The notes beneath the pieces are model-generated. The model was not told the DNA's origin. It saw only the letters and a program-made list of their open reading frames with translations, and did no database searches. The position numbers were made by a program, and so were the translations under genes. A stretch of DNA of 64,000 bases from Paenibacillus sp. FSL K6-1330 (lineage in GTDB: Bacteria > Bacillota > Bacilli > Paenibacillales > Paenibacillaceae). Location: the NCBI RefSeq assembly GCF_037976825.1, contig NZ_CP150269.1, positions 517,001 to 581,000 on the forward strand. Direction: 5' to 3'. Shown here piece by piece: positions 1 to 8,169 of this stretch (position 1 is its first letter; the number at the start of each line of letters is the position of its first letter).

Positions 1-426
1 GCCTTCAACCGACTGCTGAGCCACCAGATATTCCTCCATTTTAGCTGCCTGCTCATGCCATTCTGCTTGAGCGCCGCCTTTTTCCTTCATACCGTAGAAG
101 CCTTTTTCGGAAAATGTCTTTTTGTCCAAGCCGCCGTCCTTATGAAGCCCGTTCCAGTTGGCGCTGACGATCTTGCCGCCTTCGACCTTAATCGCAACGA
201 GTTCTTTCCAGCCGGAGTCTTCGGCAAACTCGCCTTCAGCGTAATATAAGCCGTCCTGCAGGGTTCCTTCTTGTGCAGGCTGTTCCGCATTACTTGTGTT
301 ATCCGTGTTTTGGCTCTCTGCTGGTTTGTCCGTATTAACCGGCTCTTTGTCACCGTTGCCTCCGCAGCCGACAAGCAGCGCAAACATCAACATAACGGAG
401 AGGGATAGAGAGAGTGTCCTTTTCAT
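1..426 (-). CDS. FMN-binding-type lipoprotein (3' end outside window)
   Basis: The start is the ATG at 426, behind an AGGAGG motif. The first 142 residues are visible and the rest lies beyond the window edge. An N-terminal signal peptide ends in a lipobox (LVGC, Cys about 21), so the protein should be an anchored lipoprotein. A Thr/Asn/Gln/Glu-rich linker of about 30 residues follows, then a globular domain with the pattern DGLYYAEGEF...GWKELVAIKVEGG and GMKEKGGAQAEWHEQA. This resembles the small FMN-binding/PplA-like domain of firmicute membrane lipoproteins, which often serve extracellular electron transfer or pheromone precursor roles. The family call is from motif memory; function is inferred. 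Confidence 0.72.
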   Translation of the reverse strand, partial: MKRTLSLSLSVMLMFALLVGCGGNGDKEPVNTDKPAESQNTDNTSNAEQPAQEGTLQDGLYYAEGEFAEDSGWKELVAIKVEGGKIVSANWNGLHKDGGLDKKTFSEKGFYGMKEKGGAQAEWHEQAAKMEEYLVAQQSVEG

Positions 427-583
427 TCTGATTTCCTCCTATGATTTTGTGAATTACTTCACAAATATTGTTCTTGAGTTCATTTTATTCTTAAAAAGAA
501 TAGTTATCGGTGAAAAAAATCACAAATAGTGTCGGTGCTTCATGTTCGAGGTGATCCTGTTGATTTATATGAAGGATCATAGG

Positions 584-1516
584 TCAGATAATGCCTCGAA
601 TGTCATCCAGCGAATGGATGCCTTCGCTTTCCATCAATTCAATCAATTCTTCGGCCAGGGTATCACCGGCCCGCAAGTTGATGAAATTGTAGGTCCCGAT
701 CTGTACAGCAGCCGCGCCTGCCATGATGAATTCGAGGATATCCTCGGCGCTGCTGATGCCGCCGATTCCAACGACCGGGATGGATACCGACCGTGCCACC
801 TGATGGACCATGCGGAGCGCGATCGGTTTAATTGCCGGCCCGGACAGCCCGGCGTAGGCTCTGTCAAATACGCTTCGCCGCTCCCGTATATCAATCGCCA
901 TCGCCTGGATCGTATTGATGAGCGAAAGACCATCAGCGCCTTCAGCTTCACACATGCGGGCCATTTCCTTTAAATCCCTTGCACCGGGAGAGAGTTTAAC
1001 AAGCAGAGGCAGCGTGGTCGCTTTCCGGACTGCGCGAACCACCTCTTGAGCCTGCTCATTCTCAACGCCGAAGGCCAGCCCGCCTTCCTTGATGTTGGGG
1101 CAGGAGATGTTGAGCTCAATCATGTCGACAGCTCGTTTGCCGGATGACCGTAACTTGAGGCTGGCTTCGGTAAGCAGCTCGGCGCCCTCCGTATATTCCC
1201 GTATGGTGCCGCCGCCAAGATTGACAATGACCGCAGCCCCGTGTGAGGTCATCTCGGATAATTCATGCTCCAGAAAAGCGTGGATGCCCGGATTCTCAAG
1301 GCCAATGCTGTTCATGATGCCGGATGGCGTTTCATAAAGCCTTGTTCCAGAATTGCCGATTCGTGGAGTCAGGGTCAGTCCTTTGGAGACAATGCCTCCA
1401 AGCTTGCGAAGCGGATACAGATCCGCATACGGTTTGCCGAATCCGAACGTGCCCGATGCCGCCAAAATCGGATTCGCCAGCGGGACGCCCGCCAGTTCAC
1501 AATCGATGGAGATCAT
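584..1516 (-). CDS. pyrD: dihydroorotate dehydrogenase B, catalytic subunit
   Basis: This 310-residue protein has the usual length and fold of class 1B PyrD, the FMN subunit that oxidises dihydroorotate to orotate in pyrimidine synthesis. Visible features are the N-terminal NPILAASGTFGFG segment, the ELNISCPN active-site loop whose catalytic base is Cys139 (Cys is typical of class 1, Ser of class 2), and the C-terminal phosphate-binding VVGIGGISSAEDILEFIMAGA barrel strands. The ATG at 1516 follows a GGAGGTGAAC site and lies 20 nt inside the end of pyrK, so the pair is translationally coupled. Class 1B enzymes need PyrK to pass electrons to NAD. The pair stands apart from other pyr genes in this window. 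Confidence 0.95.
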   Translation of the reverse strand: MISIDCELAGVPLANPILAASGTFGFGKPYADLYPLRKLGGIVSKGLTLTPRIGNSGTRLYETPSGIMNSIGLENPGIHAFLEHELSEMTSHGAAVIVNLGGGTIREYTEGAELLTEASLKLRSSGKRAVDMIELNISCPNIKEGGLAFGVENEQAQEVVRAVRKATTLPLLVKLSPGARDLKEMARMCEAEGADGLSLINTIQAMAIDIRERRSVFDRAYAGLSGPAIKPIALRMVHQVARSVSIPVVGIGGISSAEDILEFIMAGAAAVQIGTYNFINLRAGDTLAEELIELMESEGIHSLDDIRGII

Positions 1517-2198
1517 TCCAGTTCACCTCCTTCGCCGGAAATACGGGGCCATCGGTGCATACCTTGCGGCTTGCGCCAGCGGAGGTTAACGTGCAGCTGT
1601 TGCATGCCCCGATGCCGCAGCCCATTCGCTTCTCGATGGAGACGTGAAGCTTGGCGTTAGTACTCTCCGTTTTTTGGGCCAGACTGTGCATCATGCCAAC
1701 CGGTCCGCATGCGAATATCGTGTCATAGCGGCTTGGGTCCACTGCATCTACAATGGTGCCGCCGGATTTGACGGTGACATTGCGGCTTATTTCGTGGAAT
1801 CCGGTGACTCCGAAAGGGACGCTGGTGTATCCCAGATATACGCTGGCATCAGGTATTTCCTTAGCTGCCAGCAGCAGCGGGGCTACTCCAATGCCGCCTC
1901 CTACCAGTGCCGTCCGGCCTTGGGGCTTGGGGAATCCCTGACCGAAAGGTCCTTCCAGCTGAATCTTGTCACCCGCTTGAAGCGCCGATAGCAGCCATGT
2001 ACCTGTTCCATGTACGCGATACAAGAAGGAAACGGAGTCCTCCGTCAGGTTATGAACGCTGATCGGTCGTGACAGCACGGGATAGGTATCCCAGCAGCGA
2101 AGCATGAAGAACTGCCCCATTCGTGCCGAATAGCTGCCTTGAACGGTAAGTCGATATATGCGATGGGCCAGTCTGACATTTTGAATAACAAGGGCCAC
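1497..2198 (-). CDS. pyrK: dihydroorotate dehydrogenase B, electron transfer subunit
   Basis: PyrK carries FAD and a [2Fe-2S] cluster and passes electrons from PyrD to NAD. The FAD/NAD-reductase core contains the LSRPISVHN flavin motif and a GGGIGVAPLL nucleotide loop. The C-terminal cluster motif is MGCGIGACNSC followed by VCTDGP, giving the four expected Cys ligands. I chose the GTG at 2198 because AGGGAGGAG sits 10 nt upstream and the protein then begins where known PyrK proteins begin. An in-frame ATG at 2285 would add 29 residues with no homologous look and no clear ribosome site. The 3' end overlaps pyrD by 20 nt. Confidence 0.9.
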   Translation of the reverse strand: MALVIQNVRLAHRIYRLTVQGSYSARMGQFFMLRCWDTYPVLSRPISVHNLTEDSVSFLYRVHGTGTWLLSALQAGDKIQLEGPFGQGFPKPQGRTALVGGGIGVAPLLLAAKEIPDASVYLGYTSVPFGVTGFHEISRNVTVKSGGTIVDAVDPSRYDTIFACGPVGMMHSLAQKTESTNAKLHVSIEKRMGCGIGACNSCTLTSAGASRKVCTDGPVFPAKEVNWNDLHRL

Positions 2199-2301
2199 GT
2201 TCTCATTCTCCTCCCTTGGCGTACTTTTTCCGCCCGCTATGTTCCTTGATACAGTATCATAGACCGATAACGCTACCTGTGACATTTCTCATATTCGGGC
2301 G

Positions 2302-2330
2302 TTGTCAGGGCTTGATACCTTTTGTATACA
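2302..2330 (+). promoter_or_regulatory. sigma-A promoter with GATAC/GTATAC dyad, oxidoreductase gene
   Basis: TTGTCA (2302-2307) and TATACA (2325-2330) are 17 bp apart and 32 bp upstream of the ATG at 2362. The spacer and -10 contain the imperfect dyad GATACCTTTTGTATAC. A second dyad, TGATACAGTATCA, lies at 2247-2259 in the pyrK upstream region. Shared GATAC/GTATC arms suggest a regulator binding both sides, possibly a redox-sensing HxlR/MarR-type protein. That identity is inference. Confidence 0.5.
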
Positions 2331-2361
2331 TACACGAGACAAAAAGGGATGGGGATCATAC

Positions 2362-2898
2362 ATGAGAACACTGGTGATCGTTGCACATCCGGGTCTGCAT
2401 GAGGGATCACGGATCAATCACGAACTAACCGAGACGGTGAGACATAATCATGAGGTGACGGTGCATGACCTCTATCAGCGTTATCCGGATGGACATATTG
2501 ATATCGAGGCCGAACATCAATTGCTGCTCCAGCATGAACGCATCGTGTTTCAATTCCCTTTCTGGTGGTACAGTTCACCGCCCCTTTTGAAGCATTGGTT
2601 CGATGAGGTGCTAACTTTCGGATGGGCGTATGGTCCGGGCGGAGACAAGCTTCAGGGAAAAGAGTGGGGCGTAGCCGTTACGACCGGCGGAGCCGCGGAG
2701 GCCTACGGCAGCGAAGGATACAACCGCTACACGGTGGAAGAGCTGACCCGGCCCTATGAAGTGACGGCCAGCCTGGTAGGCGCGATTTACTTACCGGTAT
2801 TTACCGTTCATAATGCCATGCAGCTGACGGATGAAGAGCTGCGGCGACATGCGGAGGATTTTGCGTTGCACGTTACAGGAGTGGTGAGATCCAGGTAA
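2362..2898 (+). CDS. flavodoxin-fold NAD(P)H-dependent oxidoreductase
   Basis: The 178-residue protein starts at the ATG at 2362 (MRTLVIVAHPG). An in-frame start 60 nt upstream overlaps the promoter and is not preferred. The N-terminal LVIVAHP phosphate-binding loop, the FQFPFWWYSSPPLLKHWFDEV segment (split here as FQFPFWW and PPLLKHWFDEV) and the GWAYGPGG loop are characteristic of the YwrO/KefF/MdaB quinone-reductase group of flavoproteins. Such enzymes reduce quinones and other electrophiles by two electrons. The gene is monocistronic, divergent from pyrK and followed by a terminator. Confidence 0.85.
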   Translation: MRTLVIVAHPGLHEGSRINHELTETVRHNHEVTVHDLYQRYPDGHIDIEAEHQLLLQHERIVFQFPFWWYSSPPLLKHWFDEVLTFGWAYGPGGDKLQGKEWGVAVTTGGAAEAYGSEGYNRYTVEELTRPYEVTASLVGAIYLPVFTVHNAMQLTDEELRRHAEDFALHVTGVVRSR

Positions 2899-3056
2899 GG
2901 GTTGCTATTTAAAGCGCAGCTGCTGCTCCAGTGATGGTTCGAATTAATATTCACGAATTCAACCGTTTTCCAGGGCCTGTTGTTCCACGCGAAATCATGA
3001 ACAATTCAAGCGCGTTTATCCATTCGTGAAAAGAAAAACTGAATTGCTGTTAAATT

Positions 3057-3086
3057 AGCCTGGCGGCTAAAGCTGCCGGGCTTTTC
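3057..3086 (+). terminator. intrinsic terminator in the 2899-3354 gap
   Basis: AGCCTGGCGGC and GCTGCCGGGCT form a stem with loop TAAA, followed by TTTT. It lies 160 nt after the oxidoreductase gene. The rest of the 455-bp gap shows no credible gene. Confidence 0.75.
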
Positions 3087-3303
3087 GGTGTACTGGCAAT
3101 TTCCGCAGATTTTGGCATATTCCGAGCGATCAGGGGAGATTCCTCTGGGACTGCTGTGCTTCTGTTTATAGGCTACGCTGCTGTTCTCATAGAAAGGTAG
3201 GTGCGACGAGCGCTACGATTTGTTGATTAGAAGGTAGATGCATGAATCGCTATATGATCCGAAAACATTCGTTGCATTGTGGAGACGCATATTTTATACT
3301 CAT

Positions 3304-3335
3304 ATACATAGATTTACGATACATAGATTATCTAG
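3304..3335. promoter_or_regulatory. candidate PadR operator: 11-bp direct repeat
   Basis: ATACATAGATT occurs at 3304-3314 and 3319-3329, a 15-bp period, and the second copy runs into the near-palindrome TAGATTATCTA. It ends 20 bp before the PadR start codon. PadR proteins commonly repress their own operon from AT-rich dyads near the start; binding here is inferred from position. Confidence 0.45.
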
Positions 3336-3354
3336 GTATTGGAGTGATAGAGGA

Positions 3355-3684
3355 ATGGGCATTAACAAAGAGCTGCTGAAAGGCAGCACCGTCATATTAT
3401 TGCTTACCGTGTTGAACAAGCGGGAAATGTACGGGTACGAGCTGATTAAGGAGATTGAGCAAAGCTCGGACGGGGTGTTCCTGATGAAGGAAGGCACGTT
3501 ATACCCGATTCTGCACACGCTGGAGGCGGAAGGTTGGCTGGATTCCTCCTGGAGCCAGCATGATGGACGCAAACGGAAATATTACCGGATTACCGAGCGC
3601 GGCAGGGAGCAGCTCCAAGAGAAGACCAAGGAGTGGGTCAAATTCCGTACGGCGGTGGATACGGTCATCGGGGAGGGAAGCTAG
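3355..3684 (+). CDS. PadR family transcriptional regulator
   Basis: This 109-residue protein has the short PadR winged-helix architecture. It opens with INKELLKGSTVILLL, continues through EMYGYELIKEIEQ and has the diagnostic GTLYPILHTLEAEGW wing plus GRKRKYYRITERG. The start chosen is the ATG at 3355, since the 39 extra upstream codons overlap the repeat region and are basic and unlike the family. The next gene starts 1 nt after the stop, so both are one operon. This layout, a PadR next to membrane proteins with an N-terminal permease-prefix domain, recurs in firmicutes; the regulator probably controls the two downstream membrane proteins. Confidence 0.9.
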   Translation: MGINKELLKGSTVILLLTVLNKREMYGYELIKEIEQSSDGVFLMKEGTLYPILHTLEAEGWLDSSWSQHDGRKRKYYRITERGREQLQEKTKEWVKFRTAVDTVIGEGS

Positions 3685-3685
3685 C

Positions 3686-5008
3686 GTGCGACCGGTTGAA
3701 GAATACAAGGTTGTTCAAGACTTCCTGACCCGGGTGTGCAGGCAGGTACGCGCAAGAGACATGCATCCGGAAATCCGCGAAGAGCTGCTCAGCCATATCG
3801 AGGAGCGGACGGAGCTTCTGATGCTGGAGGGCAATGCGGAGGAGCCAGCGGTGCAGGAAGCGGTGAAACAGATGGGGGATCCGGGGGATATCGGCAAAAG
3901 CCTGCATTTGGCTCATCGGCCTCAGTTGGATTGGAAGCTGCTTGTCCTGCTGGCTCTGCTCTCGATGATTGGGTTGTTCGGGGCACTGAGCGTTGATTAT
4001 TCGGGTACAGAAATATTGTCGGACTTTTTTATTAGAAAAGCGTGGTTCTTCGGTATAGGACTGATCCTTCTTATCGGTTTCTATTTCCTGGACTACAGAA
4101 AGCTAAAGAAATACTCCGGGATATTGTTTTTTATCACGCTGTGCCTGATGGGACTTACGTTGATTCGGGGTGTTGACGTCAATGGTCTAACGATATTCCT
4201 GGATTTCGGTCCAATCATGATCCCGATGCTCGGTGTAGCATCTGTTTTTCTTCTCCTTATCGCCTTGGCAGGCATGAAGCCTGCGACTCAGTGGGGGGTA
4301 TGGGAAAGTGTATTCCACATCCTGTATCGGGGTGTGCTGCCGATCGTACTATACAGTATGAGCGGTTCGATGGTATATATGTTCATCTATTTGCTAGGAT
4401 TCCTGGTACTGACCTGGACGACGAAAAGGAATATTAAACAATTTGCGGTGCTAACGCTGCTGCCGTTCATTGGATTAGCCTATATCTTGTTTACAAAAAG
4501 AATATACCTCATGTGGAGACTTGAGGGGCTCGCAGACCGTGAGGGGGACGGTGGTTATTTCATGCGGGTCATCGCGGATGCCGTTTCTTCTGCCGGTTGG
4601 TTCGGTCAAGGCTTTGCTGCAGCGAATCCGGGAATCCCGTACGTTTATAGCGACTCCATATACCCCTATCTGATATATTGCTTCGGCTGGATGTTTGGCA
4701 TTGTGGTTGGAATGGTCGTTCTTTTGTTCCTAGCCAGAGTGTGGAGTATATCCAATGTACTTCACGATTCCTACGGGAAAAATATCGTGACAGGTGTCAT
4801 CGTTGTGTTGGGCCTGCGCCTGCTCATGCCGATCATTATGGGATTGGGTATGGTCCCCGTTATCAGCCTGGACTTTCCTTTTATCTCGTATGGCGGCGTC
4901 AACAACATGCTGGATTTTGCCATGGTCGGCCTACTCCTCTCCATCTACAGACGCAAAAATATGATCCCACGCGGGGTGGGAGAAGCGGCTCCTATGAAGG
5001 TGGCCTAG
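3686..5008 (+). CDS. FtsW/RodA-like membrane protein with permease-prefix domain (copy 1)
   Basis: Start is the GTG at 3686, 1 nt after the PadR stop, with GGGAGG upstream. The first 85 residues are soluble and resemble the permease-prefix domain that couples membrane proteins to PadR partners (HPEIREELLSHIEER, AVKQMGDPGDIGKSLHLAHRP). About ten hydrophobic helices follow. Segments such as SAGWFGQG, YPYLIYCFGWMFGIVVG and the C-terminal FPFISYGGVNNMLDFAMVGLLLSIYRR match the SEDS (FtsW/RodA/SpoVE) family; the last is the conserved SYGG motif. SEDS proteins polymerise glycan strands. At 440 residues it is longer than a minimal SEDS protein because of the prefix. Target envelope process unknown. 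Confidence 0.8.
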   Translation: MRPVEEYKVVQDFLTRVCRQVRARDMHPEIREELLSHIEERTELLMLEGNAEEPAVQEAVKQMGDPGDIGKSLHLAHRPQLDWKLLVLLALLSMIGLFGALSVDYSGTEILSDFFIRKAWFFGIGLILLIGFYFLDYRKLKKYSGILFFITLCLMGLTLIRGVDVNGLTIFLDFGPIMIPMLGVASVFLLLIALAGMKPATQWGVWESVFHILYRGVLPIVLYSMSGSMVYMFIYLLGFLVLTWTTKRNIKQFAVLTLLPFIGLAYILFTKRIYLMWRLEGLADREGDGGYFMRVIADAVSSAGWFGQGFAAANPGIPYVYSDSIYPYLIYCFGWMFGIVVGMVVLLFLARVWSISNVLHDSYGKNIVTGVIVVLGLRLLMPIIMGLGMVPVISLDFPFISYGGVNNMLDFAMVGLLLSIYRRKNMIPRGVGEAAPMKVA

Positions 5009-5090
5009 TTAAATGGTCTATCTAGGCAGCCTCTATTTTAATCGGACAGACTTATCGTATAACACCTGTGTTTTTAACTTACATGATACT

Positions 5091-5201
5091 AGATAACTCT
5101 CTTCGGATTGGTTAAGGAGGAACGGGATTCAATATATCACGGATGTTCATCCGAGGTACGATTGAACGCCAGACCCATCTTGAGGAGAGTTATCTTTTTT
5201 T
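5091..5201 (+). terminator. long rod-like RNA hairpin with T run between the two FtsW-like genes
   Basis: Positions 5091-5106 pair with 5180-5195 over about 16 bp (GATAACTCTCTTCG against TGAGGAGAGTTATC with G-U pairs), followed by seven T at 5195-5201. The 73-nt interior forms further nested stems: TTCAAT 5128-5133 with ATTGAA 5161-5166, and CGGAT 5140-5144 with ATCCG 5149-5153 around a GTTC loop. The result is one extended stem. It may terminate transcription after copy 1, act as a leader for copy 2, or be a small RNA. It resembles no riboswitch class I know. Confidence 0.6.
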
Positions 5202-5322
5202 ATCGTAAAGGACTGTAAAAAGATTCATGTTTTAACTAATAACCCCTATCTATATTCGAGGAATGCCATCAAACTTATGGCAATTCAAACGATAACTTAC
5301 ATTCTGGTCAAGGAGGAACCAC

Positions 5323-6642
5323 ATGCGGCAAATGGAGGAGTATATGGTTGTCCGGCAATTTCTGGACCGTGTGTGCAAGCAAGTGCGCACGAGGCAAATG
5401 CATCCCGAGATTCGAGAGGAACTGCTGGGTCATATTGAGGAGCGGGCCAAACTGTTGATGCTGGAGGGCAATGCGGAGGAGCCAGCCGTGCAGGAAGCGG
5501 TGAAACAAATGGGGGATCCAGGGGATATCGGCAAAAGCCTGCATTTGGCTCATCGGCCTCAGTTGGATTGGAAGCTGCTCGTTATGCTGGCCCTGTTCTT
5601 AATCATTGGACTGGTTGGCATGGTGAGTGTTTATTACGCGGATGAAAGGTATTCCGTTAGCCTAGTCGAGAGAAAGTTGTTTTACTTCGGAATCGGAGTA
5701 TTATTCCTGATAGGTTTTTACTTTCTGGATTATCGAAAGCTAAAGAAATATTCGGCCCCTGTGTTTTTCCTTATTGTTATTCTAATGGTCATTTCATTGG
5801 TATATGGACAACTGCACGATAGGAGAACTGACTATATCAACATAGGTCCCATTGGAGTCAATATGATCACTTTTTCCTTGATACCGCTTCTGCTCGCTTT
5901 GGCAGGGATGAAGCCTGCCAGCCAATGGGGACGGTGGGAGGCGGTATTGAACATCCTCTATCGAGGAGTACTGCCTGTGGTTCTCTATAGCATAAGTAGC
6001 TCTATTATATACACCTACATCTATGTGATCGGGTTCCTGGTTTTGACATGGAGAACAAGTAAAAGCTTGAAACAATTTGCTATGATTTCCACGCTGCCAT
6101 TTGCAGGATTAGCTATTTTCCTCTGCACCCGGACGGATCATTTACTGTTACGGTGGAGAGAATTTATGAACCCTTCAGCCAAAGAAATGTGGTATATGGG
6201 GAATAACGCAGATGCCATCCAAGCAGCAGGCTGGTTTGGGCAAGGTTTTGGTCAAGCTACACCGAAGATCCCATATGTCCTTTATGATAACGTGTTTCCA
6301 TACCTCATCTATTGCTTCGGCTGGTTGTTCGGGATCGTAGTTGGCGTACTGATTCTGCTGTTTCTCGTTAGAATATGGAATATTTCTACGGTCCATAGGG
6401 ATTCTTATGCGAAGTATATCGCTGCATTACTCATCGTTGTTTTTGGATTTCGGCTGCTATGGCCGCTACTCATGGGGCTCGGCATTCTTCCAAGGGTTAC
6501 ATTGGATCCACCCTTCTTCTCTTACAGCGGGATGAACCAAATCCTGGACATGGCAGCAGTCGGCCTGCTCCTCTCCATCTACAGACGCAAAAACATGATC
6601 CCAAGCGATGTGGGAGAAGCGGCTCCTATGAAGGTGGCCTAG
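5323..6642 (+). CDS. FtsW/RodA-like membrane protein with permease-prefix domain (copy 2)
   Basis: This 439-residue paralogue of the preceding protein starts at the ATG at 5323, with AAGGAGGAACC directly upstream. The soluble N-terminal domain is nearly identical to copy 1 between MLEGNAEEPAVQEA and LHLAHRPQLDWKLL, and the C-terminal LLLSIYRRKNMIP and GEAAPMKVA tails are the same, while the membrane core has diverged. SEDS-type motifs are retained (AAGWFGQGFGQ, FPYLIYCFGWLFGIVVG), but the SYGG motif of copy 1 reads SYSG here (PFFSYSGMNQILD). The two genes arose by tandem duplication, and the conserved ends with a divergent core suggest gene conversion at the ends or selection on the core. Confidence 0.8.
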   Translation: MRQMEEYMVVRQFLDRVCKQVRTRQMHPEIREELLGHIEERAKLLMLEGNAEEPAVQEAVKQMGDPGDIGKSLHLAHRPQLDWKLLVMLALFLIIGLVGMVSVYYADERYSVSLVERKLFYFGIGVLFLIGFYFLDYRKLKKYSAPVFFLIVILMVISLVYGQLHDRRTDYINIGPIGVNMITFSLIPLLLALAGMKPASQWGRWEAVLNILYRGVLPVVLYSISSSIIYTYIYVIGFLVLTWRTSKSLKQFAMISTLPFAGLAIFLCTRTDHLLLRWREFMNPSAKEMWYMGNNADAIQAAGWFGQGFGQATPKIPYVLYDNVFPYLIYCFGWLFGIVVGVLILLFLVRIWNISTVHRDSYAKYIAALLIVVFGFRLLWPLLMGLGILPRVTLDPPFFSYSGMNQILDMAAVGLLLSIYRRKNMIPSDVGEAAPMKVA

Positions 6643-6808
6643 TTGAGGCTGAAGATCATCTTTCAATTCCGGTTAGCGGGATAAAGTTTTGCAAAAGAAA
6701 AAGCGAGAGCTTGATTCTCGCTTCAGATTGTCGAGAAACCCTGTACTTTTTTCAAAGTACAGGGTTTCTTACATATCAAGTGGTCACTTCAAAAGGGGAA
6801 GTGGGGGA

Positions 6809-7603
6809 TTAGCCCCTGTTTTCCAGGCGATCCAGGTGGATCGCCATCTTCTTCATATTCTGTACGGCTGCTGTCATCAGGGCCTGCTCCCTGACGTTCT
6901 GCAACCCGCGCAAACGGCAATAGCGAAACCCATGGAGCTCTTTTGCGTCCGCGAAGCTTCGCTCAATCGTTTCTTTTCGTTTTCGGTAGAGATATTTCCC
7001 GGATCGACTCAACCGGTTGCCTCGCACCCATTCTTTGCTGTCCTCCCAGACGTGACGGGTTACCACCTTTCGGTGGTTGCGAGACCGAGTGCATTCGTTT
7101 AATAACGGACACTTCTTGCAGTGCTGAGGGTCTGAAGCGTACTGCCGGTATCCCTCGCGGTTGGTCGTCTTGTATTGCAGTTCGTGCTCCGCCGGGCAGA
7201 TATAAAGGTTGCGCTCTGCATCATGCGTGAACTTCCATTTTGGGAATAAACCTTGAGTCGGATGGAATCTTCGGTGAGCAATAACGGCAAATATATTTCG
7301 GCTTTGCAGCCCTTTGCAGATAGGTGAAGTCAAGTACCCAGAATCCAGCGCAACAGCTTCTACTTTAAAACCAAATCGTTGTTGTTGACGATCCAAACGG
7401 GACAAATAGGGTACAGAATCATGGACATTTCCTGCAGTGACATGTACATCCGTTATCATATTGTATTTCAGGTCCACGGTACGGTGGTCTAAGTAGAAAA
7501 ATCCTTCCGGTTTCCCATCCCGGATCATATAACCGCTATCTGGATCTGTCGTGCTCACTTTGACTTCCTTTTCCTCCATCACGTCCTCTCTAGGCTTTAG
7601 CGC
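6809..7603 (-). CDS. IS1182-like transposase, C-terminal part (-1 frame)
   Basis: This frame carries the second and third parts of the DDE catalytic core. EAVALDSGYLTSP supplies the second Asp, and KETIERSFADAKELHGFRYC holds the catalytic Glu in the usual helix. A four-Cys zinc-like stretch (HCKKCPLLNEC region) lies between them, as in IS1182 relatives. The reading frame joins the N-terminal part by a -1 shift at the run of six A followed by G at 7603-7609 (minus strand). After the shift the codons read ALKPREDV and continue into KVSTTDPDSGYM, which is how intact relatives read. There is no good independent start near 7582. Confidence 0.82.
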   Translation of the reverse strand, partial: ALKPREDVMEEKEVKVSTTDPDSGYMIRDGKPEGFFYLDHRTVDLKYNMITDVHVTAGNVHDSVPYLSRLDRQQQRFGFKVEAVALDSGYLTSPICKGLQSRNIFAVIAHRRFHPTQGLFPKWKFTHDAERNLYICPAEHELQYKTTNREGYRQYASDPQHCKKCPLLNECTRSRNHRKVVTRHVWEDSKEWVRGNRLSRSGKYLYRKRKETIERSFADAKELHGFRYCRLRGLQNVREQALMTAAVQNMKKMAIHLDRLENRG

Positions 7604-8169
7604 TTTTTTCCATGTGCCTTCCGGTCGGCCTCTACGGCGGCATTAAGTTCACCCACATAATCACGGGTGTTTTGTAAAACCTGTTCCTTTGTGTACTTAT
7701 GCTTATTCGCATTCGCTTTAACGTGGGTTGAATCGGAAACCAGGACGCGTCCACCTACCATACGGTGCTGAATGGCTTGAAGAACAATCTCATCAAAGAT
7801 CTCCTGAAAAATCGCTGTATCTTTAAAACGAGTGCGACGATTCCAGCTAATCGTAGAATGGTCCGGCACTTTGTCGGTCAGACCTAATCCCAAAAACCAG
7901 CGGTAGGCAAGATTGGTCTGAATTTCACGTTCGAGTTGACGTTCGGAACGGATGCCGTAAAAATAACCGAGGAAAATCATCTTAAATAACACAACAGGGT
8001 CGATGGCTGGTCGCCCGTTATCAGCACAATAAAGCGGACGGACCTTTTCGTCGATGAAAGAGAAATCGATATACTTGTCCACTTTACGGAGCAGATGATC
8101 TTGAGGAACTAATTCTTCAATCGAAACAAACTCGTAAGCCTGCTGTTTTTCTCGGTTAGAACGCAACAT
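7597..8169 (-). CDS. IS1182-like transposase, N-terminal part (frame stops at 7597)
   Basis: The ATG at 8169 follows GGAAGGG; a GTG at 8178 is in frame. The product has the IS1182 N-terminal domain (LVPQDHLLRKVDKYIDF, PAIDPVVLFKMIFLGYFYGI), the linker typical of DDE transposases of this group, and the first catalytic Asp in RVLVSDSTHVKANANKHK. It stops at TAA 7599-7597 just after RKAHGKKR. The stop is immediately after an A AAA AAG heptamer on the coding strand, a classical slippery sequence, so full-length transposase could come from -1 frameshifting. An inactivating indel in the A run, or a sequencing error, are equally possible. Confidence 0.82.
   Translation of the reverse strand: MLRSNREKQQAYEFVSIEELVPQDHLLRKVDKYIDFSFIDEKVRPLYCADNGRPAIDPVVLFKMIFLGYFYGIRSERQLEREIQTNLAYRWFLGLGLTDKVPDHSTISWNRRTRFKDTAIFQEIFDEIVLQAIQHRMVGGRVLVSDSTHVKANANKHKYTKEQVLQNTRDYVGELNAAVEADRKAHGKKR

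Noticed and set aside
2199-2285. 29-residue N-terminal extension of PyrK from ATG 2285
   Set aside because: No ribosome site at 2285, sequence unlike PyrK, and the GTG at 2198 has an excellent one.
5143-5208. 21-codon frame inside the long hairpin
   Set aside because: The Shine-Dalgarno-like AAGGAGG is over 20 nt away and the frame consists of the stem arms; RNA structure explains the sequence better.
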